From Nemertoderma westbladi (lineage: Eukaryota; Xenacoelomorpha; Nemertodermatida; Nemertodermatidae), in assembly GCA_032718475.1 (NCBI GenBank), contig JAUCBJ010002231.1, positions 1 through 40,517 on the forward strand: DNA of 40,517 bases, written 5' to 3'. The stretch's first letter is position 1, and every line of letters begins with the position of its first letter. The position numbers and the translations under genes were made by a program. Under the pieces are notes generated by a model. The model was not told the DNA's origin. It saw only the letters and a program-made list of their open reading frames with translations, and made no database searches. Below, piece after piece: positions 22,001 to 29,865 of this stretch.

Positions 22001-25000
22001 CCTCCCGTACAGTTTAACGTTATGTCCCTACCTGTAGGCCACCTCCCGTATAATTTAACTTTATATTCCTACCTATACGTTTCCTCCCGTACAGTTTAAC
22101 TTTATGTCCCTACCTGTAGGCCACCTCCCATATAATTTAACTTTATATTCCTACCTATACGTTTCCTCCCGTACAGTTTAACTTTATGTCCCTACCTGTA
22201 GGCCACCTCCCGTATAATTTAACTTTATATTCCTACCTATACGTTTCCTCCCGTACAGTTTAACTTTATGTCCCTACCTGTAGGCCACCTCCCATATAAT
22301 TTAACTTTATATTCCTACCTATACGTTTCCTCCCGTACAGTTTAACTTTATGTCCCTACCTGTAGGCCACCTCCCATATAATTTAACTTTATATTCCTAC
22401 CTATACGTTTCCTCCCGTACAGTTTAACGTTATGTCCCTACCTGTAGGCCACCTCCAGTATAATTTAACTTTATATTCCTACCTATACGTTTCCTCCCGT
22501 ACAGTTTAACTTTATGTCCCTACCTATAATAGGTTACCTCCCGTATAATTTAACTTTATATTCCTACCTATACGTTTCCTCCCATATCGTATAACTTTAA
22601 ATATCCCTATCTGTAGGTTACCTCCCGTACAGTTTAACTTTATGTCCCTACCTGTAGGCCACCTCCAGTATAATTTAACTTTATATTCCTACCTATACGT
22701 TTCCTCCCGTACAGTTTAACTTTATGTCCCTACCTGTAGGCCACCTCCAGTATAATTTAACTTTATATTCCTACCTATACGTTTCCTCCCGTACAGTTTA
22801 ACTTTATGTCCCTACCTGTAGGCCACCTCCCGTATAATTTAACTTTATATTCCTACCTATACGTTTCCTCCCGTACAGTTTAACTTTATGTCCCTACCTG
22901 TAGGCCACCTCCCATATAATTTAACTTTATATTCCTACCTATACGTTTCCTCCCGTACAGTTTAACGTTATGTCCCTACCTGTAGGCCACCTCCCGTATA
23001 ATTTAACTTTATATTCCTACCTATACGTTTCCTCCCGTACAGTTTAACTTTATGTCCCTACCTATAATAGGTTACCTCCCGTATAATTTAACTTTATATT
23101 CCTACCTATACGTTTCCTCCCATATCGTATAACTTTAAATATCCCTATCTGTAGGTTACCTCCCGTACAGTTTAACTTTATGTCCCTACCTGTAGGCCAC
23201 CTCCAGTATAATTTAACTTTATATTCCTACCTATACGTTTCCTCCCGTACAGTTTAACTTTATGTCCCTACCTGTAGGCCACCTCCCATATAATTTAACT
23301 TTATATTCCTACCTATACGTTTCCTCCCGTACAGTTTAACTTTATGTCCCTACCTGTAGGCCACCTCCAGTATAATTTAACTTTATATTCCTACCTATAC
23401 GTTTCCTCCCGTACAGTTTAACTTTATGTCCCTACCTGTAGGCCACCTCCCATATAATTTAACTTTATATTCCTACCTATACGTTTCCTCCCGTACAGTT
23501 TAACTTTATGTCCCTACCTGTAGGCCACCTCCAGTATAATTTAACTTTATATTCCTACCTATACGTTTCCTCCCGTACAGTTTAACTTTATGTCCCTACC
23601 TATAATAGGTTACCTCCCGTATAATTTAACTTTATATTCCTACCTATACGTTTCCTCCCATATCGTATAACTTTAAATATCCCTATCTGTAGGTTACCTC
23701 CCGTACAGTTTAACTTTATGTCCCTACCTGTAGGCCACCTCCCATATAATTTAACTTTATATTCCTACCTATACGTTTCCTCCCGTACAGTTTAACTTTA
23801 TGTCCCTACCTGTAGGCCACCTCCCGTATAATTTAACTTTATATTCCTACCTATACGTTTCCTCCCGTACAGTTTAACTTTATGTCCCTACCTGTAGGCC
23901 ACCTCCAGTATAATTTAACTTTATATTCCTACCTATACGTTTCCTCCCGTACAGTTTAACTTTATGTCCCTACCTGTAGGCCACCTCCCGTATAATTTAA
24001 CTTTATATTCCTACCTATACGTTTCCTCCCGTACAGTTTAACTTTATGTCCCTACCTGTAGGCCACCTCCCATATAATTTAACTTTATATTCCTACCTAT
24101 ACGTTTCCTCCCGTACAGTTTAACTTTATGTCCCTACCTGTAGGCCACCTCCCATATAATTTAACTTTATATTCCTACCTATACGTTTCCTCCCGTACAG
24201 TTTAACTTTATGTCCCTACCTGTAGGCCACCTCCCGTATAATTTAACTTTATATTCCTACCTATACGTTTCCTCCCGTACAGTTTAACTTTATGTCCCTA
24301 CCTGTAGGCCACCTCCCGTATAATTTAACTTTATATTCCTACCTATACGTTTCCTCCCGTACAGTTTAACTTTATGTCCCTACCTGTAGGCCACCTCCCG
24401 TATAATTTAACTTTATATTCCTACCTATACGTTTCCTCCCGTACAGTTTAACTTTATGTCCCTACCTGTAGGCCACCTCCCATATAATTTAACTTTATAT
24501 TCCTACCTATACGTTACCTCCCGTACAGTTTAACGTTATGTCCCTACCTGTAGGCCACCTCCCGTATAATTTAACTTTATATTCCTACCTATACGTTTCC
24601 TCCCGTACAGTTTAACTTTATGTCCCTACCTGTAGGCCACCTCCCGTATAATTTAACTTTATATTCCTACCTATACGTTTCCTCCCGTACAGTTTAACTT
24701 TATGTCCCTACCTGTAGGCCACCTCCCATATAATTTAACTTTATATTCCTACCTATACGTTTCCTCCCGTACAGTTTAACTTTATGTCCCTACCTGTAGG
24801 CCACCTCCCATATAGTTTAACTTTATATTCCTACCTATACGTTACCTCCCGTACAGTTTAACGTTATGTCCCTACCTGTAGGCCACCTCCCATATAATTT
24901 AACTTTATATTCCTACCTATACGTTTCCTCCCGTACAGTTTAACGTTATGTCCCTACCTGTAGGCCACCTCCCGTATAATTTAACTTTATATTCCTACCT

Positions 25001-28000
25001 ATACGTTTCCTCCCGTACAGTTTAACTTTATGTCCCTACCTGTAGGCCACCTCCCGTATAATTTAACTTTATATTCCTACCTATACATTTCCTCCCATAC
25101 CGTATAACTTTAAATATCCCTATCTGTAGGTTACCTCCCGTACAGTTTAACTTTATGTCCCTACCTGTAGGCCACCTCCCATATAGTTTAACTTTATATT
25201 CCTACCTATACGTTTCCTCCCGTACAGTTTAACTTTATGTCCCTACCTGTAGGCCACCTCCCGTATAATTTAACTTTATATTCCTACCTATACGTTTCCT
25301 CCCGTACAGTTTAACTTTATGTCCCTACCTGTAGGCCACCTCCCATATAGTTTAACTTTATATTCCTACCTATACGTTTCCTCCCGTACAGTTTAACTTT
25401 ATGTCCCTACCTGTAGGCCACCTCCCATATAGTTTAACTTTATATTCCTACCTATACGTTTCCTCCCGTACAGTTTAACTTTATGTCCCTACCTGTAGGC
25501 CACCTCCCGTATAATTTAACTTTATATTCCTACCTATACGTTTCCTCCCGTACAGTTTAACTTTATGTCCCTACCTGTAGGCCACCTCCCGTATAATTTA
25601 ACTTTATGTCCCTACCTGTAGGCCACCTCCCATATAGTTTAACTTTATGTCCCTATCTATAGGCTTCCTCCCGTATAGTTTAACTTTATGTCCCTACCTG
25701 TAGGCCACCTCCCGTATAATTTAACTTTATATTCCTACCTATACGTTTCCTCCCGTACAGTTTAACTTTATGTCCCTACCTGTAGGCCACCTCCCGTATA
25801 ATTTAACTTTATATTCCTACCTATACGTTTCCTCCCGTACAGTTTAACTTTATGTCCCTACCTGTAGGCCACCTCCAGTATAATTTAACTTTATATTCCT
25901 ACCTATACGTTTCCTCCCGTACAGTTTAACTTTATGTCCCTACCTGTAGGCCACCTCCCGTATAATTTAACTTTATATTCCTACCTATACGTTTCCTCCC
26001 GTACAGTTTAACTTTATGTCCCTACCTGTAGGCCACCTCCCATATAATTTAACTTTATATTCCTACCTATACGTTACCTCCCGTACAGTTTAACGTTATG
26101 TCCCTACCTGTAGGCCACCTCCCGTATAATTTAACTTTATATTCCTACCTATACGTTTCCTCCCGTACAGTTTAACTTTATGTCCCTACCTGTAGGCCAC
26201 CTCCCGTATAATTTAACTTTATGTCCCTACCTGTAGGCCACCTCCCATATAGTTTAACTTTATGTCCCTATCTATAGGCTTCCTCCCGTATAGTTTAACT
26301 TTATGTCCCTACCTGTAGGCCACCTCCCATATAATTTAACTTTATATTCCTACCTATACGTTTCCTCCCGTACAGTTTAACTTTATGTCCCTACCTGTAG
26401 GCCACCTCCCATATAGTTTAACTTTATATTCCTACCTATACGTTTCCTCCCGTACAGTTTAACTTTATGTCCCTACCTGTAGGCCACCTCCCGTATAATT
26501 TAACTTTATATTCCTACCTATACGTTTCCTCCCGTACAGTTTAACTTTATGTCCCTACCTGTAGGCCACCTCCCATATAATTTAACTTTATATTCCTACC
26601 TATACGTTTCCTCCCGTACAGTTTAACTTTATGTCCCTACCTGTAGGCCACCTCCCGTATAATTTAACTTTATATTCCTACCTATACGTTTCCTCCCGTA
26701 CAATTTAACTTTATGTCCCTACCTGTAGGCCACCTCCCGTATAATTTAACTTTATATTCCTACCTATACGTTTCCTCCCGTACAGTTTAACTTTATGTCC
26801 CTACCTGTAGGCACCTCCTGTATAATTTAACTTTATGTCCCTACCTGTAGGCCACCTCCCATATAGTTTAACTTTATGTCCCTATCTATAGGCTTCCTCC
26901 CATATAGTTTAACTTTATGTCCCTATCTATAGGCTTCCTCCCGTATAGTTTAACTTTATGTCCCTACCTGTAGGTTTCCTCAGTACTAATCGACATCCCA
27001 GCGGACTGGAAATGCGACCCCAGTTCGATAATATTGGGCACCGGTGATTGGGCGTCATCATCATCCATAGCAACGTCCATTTCCTCGTCAGTCGCTTTGA
27101 ATAGAGTTGTTTCGAGCTCAGCGTTGGCGATCTTTATAAACAAATAAATTAAACCAATAAATTATTTTATAGCTCTCACGGGATGCAAATGTGATTTATA
27201 TATTTTTTATTATAAGTAATTACTTACTATTCTATTCAAATTCAATAAATAAATAATTCAACCTTTTTTTAAATAAATTAATAATTATATACGATTTTTC
27301 GACTTGTTAATAAATTATTGTTATAAAATAACAACTTACCTCATTGGGTTTCTCTGGTCTATCGTAGATATAGTCTTCACTGGCCTTCGCCCTCTCCTTT
27401 TTAACATTCTTACTAAGTTCCTCGAAGTAGTCGACTATATTTCCCGGCCTTTTACTTAGTATGTTAGACAATAACTCTGCGAGGTGGTCGTATCTTAAAT
27501 AGTAAATAGATGCGTATTCACTAAGTTTGTTGGCTATTAACTATTAATTTATTACAAATTGTCTACATGGCGAAAGCACATTCATATCATAAGGAATTTA
27601 AGGCAGTTGTTGGGGCACGTCACGCAAACGCTATGTATCTTTTTCATAGCAACAATGCCACTTTAATGTTTGTTGAGAAGAAAACGTACCTACAACTCTT
27701 TGAGGTGGTCTTACCTAAAATATCAGAAACGTATTTATTTATCACTTATATTTGCTATTTAAATACATAGCGATTTCTCTATTTCAAGAAACACCGGTTT
27801 AGATTCACCCCTTGGAGTCGTTTAAAGTGACCGGGTTTAAAGGTCACACCTTGGTGTAGTGATTAAATCCGTTGCAAACTTTGTGCGTTATCAATCCCTG
27901 GCGTAATGGCTGAAGAAAACTCTACTTTACTTAAAGAGGTGTACAAAACTTACAGGTTTAGGCCGGATTGCGTGCTCGATTGTAGCATAAACGCTTTGGC

Positions 28001-28129
28001 GTCCTGGTACTTCTGTTCGCTGACATTAACCAGTCCATTGGTCGCATTGTCCCCCACTGCTGGAACAACAGGCGAACCGGCATCGGCTGCAGCCTCAGGC
28101 ACAACGTCTGGTTCCGCGGTCCCATTCAT
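9871..28129 (-). CDS. RSPH4A: Radial spoke head protein 4A/6A homologue, six coding exons, C-terminus missing
   Basis: Axonemal radial-spoke head component (homologue of Chlamydomonas RSP4/RSP6), which relays signals between the central pair and dynein in motile cilia and flagella. Exons on the - strand: 28129-27954, 27493-27340, 27131-26968, 20526-20379, 16248-15991, 10009-9871. All have GT donors and AG acceptors, and phases fit exactly (2,0,2,0,0,1), giving 346 codons. Landmarks: [88 protein letters not shown] and [19 protein letters not shown]. The roughly 200 C-terminal residues of the family (SNW...HH and IGWGHKYS regions) are not found in the window. The three long introns are filled with arrays of 41, 26 and 31 bp. 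Vertebrates have RSPH4A and RSPH6A; which one this corresponds to cannot be settled, and invertebrates often have a single gene. Confidence 0.93.
10010..15920 (-). repeat. Array C: 31-bp minisatellite made of RSPH intron-5 acceptor plus exon-6 start
   Basis: About 190 units of 31 bp fill the intron between exons 5 and 6. In the gene's sense each unit reads as a pyrimidine tract (CCCTTCCCTTTTG), then TTTACAG, then GTTGTCAGTTACCCT, the same order as the true splice site and first codons of exon 6. Units next to exon 6 (10.0-10.9 kb) mostly keep CAG|GT or AAG|GT. In the middle (about 12.8-14.5 kb) most read TTTACAAGTTAT or TGTACAAGTTAT, losing the AG|GT. The unit has no stop codon in any - strand frame, which creates misleading open frames of up to 797 codons. 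Confidence 0.95.
15991..16248 (-). CDS. RSPH4A: RSPH4A/6A coding exon 5
   Basis: Acceptor TATTTTCAG, donor TTG|GTTAGT. Acidic start [13 protein letters not shown], then [31 protein letters not shown] and [11 protein letters not shown]. Exactly 86 codons, phase 0 at both ends. Confidence 0.93.
16270..16555. mobile_element. Short hAT-like element with inverted ends in RSPH intron 4
   Basis: Left end CAGGGTTCCGGAGTC at 16270, right end GACTCCGGAACCCTG finishing at 16555: a perfect 15-bp inverted pair, with weaker similarity further in (GGACTCAGATT / GAATCAGAGTCC). Length 286 bp, non-coding. The CAGGG terminus suggests hAT. The flanking 8-mers (CGTTGTAT and GTTGGAGT) do not match convincingly, so insertion history is unproven. 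Confidence 0.55.
16634..20355 (-). repeat. Array B: 26-bp minisatellite filling RSPH intron 4
   Basis: About 140 units of 26 bp. In gene sense the core reads ATCTGTAAGGTGGAGCTGGG followed by AGCTGT. The array begins about 23 bp inside the exon 4 donor. Each unit contains GTAAGG, which resembles a 5' splice site, and AAGGTGG. Unlike arrays A and C, no clear identity to the edges of exons 4 or 5 was found. Subtypes include CTTCCAGC, CTCCTCC and units with an extra CA or a missing GATA, some in repeated blocks of about 190 bp between 18070 and 18780. Confidence 0.93.
20379..20526 (-). CDS. RSPH4A: RSPH4A/6A coding exon 4
   Basis: Acceptor CTTTTCAG, donor CAA|GTGAGT. Encodes [35 protein letters not shown] and an acidic end [17 protein letters not shown] is a hallmark of the RSP4/6 family. 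Confidence 0.93.
20700..21170 (-). pseudogene. Remnant of a non-LTR retrotransposon RT (thumb/C-terminal part)
   Basis: A - strand frame 21164-20784 includes [35 protein letters not shown] and [20 protein letters not shown]. This is the pattern of the region after the RT catalytic core in LINE elements of the CR1/L2/Jockey type. After a stop it continues in another frame ([17 protein letters not shown]). Neither the catalytic core nor an endonuclease is present. It lies in RSPH intron 3 beside the distal end of array A and is different from the element at 3472-8028. Confidence 0.75.
21245..26967 (-). repeat. Array A: 41/82-bp minisatellite made of exon-3 end plus its donor site
   Basis: About 140 subunits of 41 bp fill RSPH intron 3. 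In gene sense the ancestral unit reads GGGAGGAAACCTACAG, then GTAGGGACATAAAGTTAAAC, then TATAC. The first part equals the last 14 nt of exon 3 (codons for E-E-T-Y-R) and the second the authentic donor. Most of the array alternates two subtypes, one with GGCCTACAGGTAGGGAC and one with CGTATAGGTAGGAAT, giving an 82-bp higher-order repeat. Units next to exon 3 and at the distal end keep the ancestral form or simple variants of it. Confidence 0.95.
26968..27131 (-). CDS. RSPH4A: RSPH4A/6A coding exon 3; its 3' edge seeded array A
   Basis: Acceptor ATAAAG, donor CTACAG|GTAGGG. Encodes [11 protein letters not shown], an acidic stretch, then [22 protein letters not shown]. The last nucleotides GAGGAAACCTACAG plus the donor GTAGGGACATAAAG recur throughout the neighbouring array (21245-26967). 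Confidence 0.9.
27340..27493 (-). CDS. RSPH4A: RSPH4A/6A coding exon 2
   Basis: Acceptor TTTAAG, donor GAG|GTAAGT. Encodes [16 protein letters not shown] and ends [12 protein letters not shown]. Matches the N-terminal helical segment of radial-spoke proteins (YDHL...RP.N.VD). Confidence 0.87.
27494..27953. other. RSPH intron 1, contains a SINE
   Basis: A 460-bp intron without array. Its first part (27845-27935) is a tRNA-derived SINE in the + orientation; the rest is AT-rich. Small + strand frames here look random. Confidence 0.7.
27845..27935 (+). mobile_element. tRNA-derived SINE (copy 2)
   Basis: Head ACCTTGGTGTAGTGATT (A-box-like), a degenerate B-box (GCGTTATCAATCCC, about 27885-27898), then GGCTGAAGAAAACT and a T/A-rich tail. 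Shares head and tail with the copy at 2935-3120. Sits 18 bp from the exon 1 donor, antisense to the gene. Confidence 0.6.
27954..28129 (-). CDS. RSPH4A: RSPH4A/6A coding exon 1 (start codon)
   Basis: ATG at 28129, 58 codons plus 2 nt, donor CCT|GTAAGT. Starts [10 protein letters not shown] and ends QSSTQSGLN, leading into YDHL of exon 2 as in the vertebrate proteins. The N-terminus is shorter than in human RSPH4A. A 77-codon frame on the + strand here is only its antisense shadow. Confidence 0.85.
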
Positions 28130-29057
28130 TCTGATTTAATTCAAACACTTTTACTTTAATCAATATAGTTTTACAGGTATTACTTTACTGGAATTTCCTA
28201 GTTCACTATATTTTGTCACAAAATGATCACTTTTTATCAAATTATTAATTAAAGCAAGAAAGCTGTTATTACAAGATTATAAATTTGAAAGCAGGGCACA
28301 AATATCAGCTGCACCGGTATGCACTGGTTGCAGATAGTTTACAGTGTTGCCAAGTAACTCCAACAATAACTACAAGAGCAGGCTTTCTGATTGGTTGACT
28401 TTGTAGGATGGCATCAGGCGCCAAGTTTAAACAATAATTTATTGTATACAGGCCTTTGTAGTATAAAGGGCCGTTTTACACATGGCAACATTTTTGTGAA
28501 ACTTGTTCAGCGACTAGTAACTTCATTTTAAGCAACTGGAATTATTCGCAGTATAAACGTGGCTAATTTGGTACAGCAGCTTCGTGTTTAGACAGAGCAA
28601 CATGATCGGCAACCTGGGTTAAGCTCGCCAAGTCGCTGACAGGGTTATCTTGTTGTAGTAGGTGGTAGGGTGGATCTGATCTACGCTGCCCAGATATGCG
28701 CAAGTAACTGTAGGATTATTGCAACAAATTATCCTAGGTTATGCCGTATCATTTGTTGAGTTTTGATAAATAAATTTATTTTTTTACTAAAAAATGTATC
28801 TAGTTTGGCCACTGTTTTGTATTTGTATATCGTCACTTAATCAACTACTAGGGCATTAGTGCAGCAGTGAGTACCAACCACTGAAGTTGGCTCTCAGACT
28901 CAGAACTGTTGTGTTCCTACTTACTTTGTTAATTTCTTACAAAATTGTACATAACAACATTTAACCACTTAAAACATTAGCCACAGCGAAAACCATCATA
29001 AACTTTAGCGATAATTTTACTGAGTTAGTGTTTGTATGATTTCCTATTTTTTTTTAG

Positions 29058-29112
29058 ACAGACGGACAGATGAGATAGACAGACAGACGGACAGATAGAC
29101 CTAACGACAGAC
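29058..29112. repeat. CAGA/CGGA-type microsatellite
   Basis: Repeats of GACAGACGGACAGAT type, interrupted by GAGAT and CCTAA steps. Confidence 0.8.
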
Positions 29113-29412
29113 AGCATAAATTTGTCAAACGGGAAAACTGACGTTAGAAATGAATTCACCGATCAGAAAAACCCCATAGCAATAATTTTTGTACGCGCTC
29201 TTTATTCTCTGCGCTTTTGATCGGTCAATGCGAATTAGTCTACACGGTTTCATTCTTTTAGTACGATTGTGTGTACGTATTGATAGCGCGGCGATCGGCC
29301 AAATAAGATCGGTCCGATTACGTAATTCGGGCAGTATGTATAGATAGTAAATAGTTACGTTATCGTTCATATGCGCAACTCTGGCATCTTAAAAAATGAA
29401 AGGGAAATGAGC

Positions 29413-29533
29413 AGGTTACAGTCAGTGGCGGTGTTTTCCAACCGAAACAATAAACGAAACTAGATTCCTTAATCAACGGAAAGGGGTAGGTTTCAGTGGC
29501 GGGCTTTTCTAATCAAAACAATAACGATAACTC
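29413..29533. repeat. Two diverged copies of a ~48-bp sequence
   Basis: Copy 1 starts GGTTACAGTCAGTGGCGGTG and contains CCAACCGAAACAATAAACG. Copy 2 starts GGTTTCAGTGGCGGGCTTTT and contains AATCAAAACAATAACG. A similar string (GAACCAAAACAATAAACGA) occurs in the hAT-like element near 2118. Confidence 0.5.
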
Positions 29534-29865
29534 AATATCAATACGGTAATATAGGTTACAGTCTTATAATAGCCGTACTGTCATATGCTTAGTGCAGTTA
29601 GTCTTAGTAGTGATACTATTCCTATGTTATGTTTATTTGTTTATGTCAGTATGTGGCTATGTGCTGATGTGTAAGGATTACAGGATTATATACGATAAAG
29701 GAATATTCTTTTTTTCTTTAATCTGTCTCCTCTACCAGTTTTCATTATTTTCGACTCCTGGGTATATAATTTTCCCGACATACCACTGTACCAGTCCAGT
29801 ATTCAGGATTGACTGACTAATGTTAGATCGTACTGTCCGACTGTCCCAATTACTGGCAATTGGCA

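Larger units (their letters stand above)
28130..29865. other. Divergent intergenic region between RSPH and GFM1
   Basis: Should hold the promoters of both genes. No convincing TATA box or other named element can be assigned. Near 28465 a sequence GGGCCGTTTTACACATGGC looks like one end of a Harbinger-type MITE, but a matching second end was not found. A (CAGA)-type microsatellite lies at 29058-29112 and a short two-copy repeat at 29413-29533. Confidence 0.5.

Noticed and set aside
27906-28139. 77-codon + strand frame
   Set aside because: Exact antisense of RSPH exon 1, which has conserved sequence, start codon and matching splice phase.
29592-29816. 74-codon hydrophobic + strand frame upstream of GFM1
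   Set aside because: AT-rich chance frame in the likely promoter region; no conserved signature.
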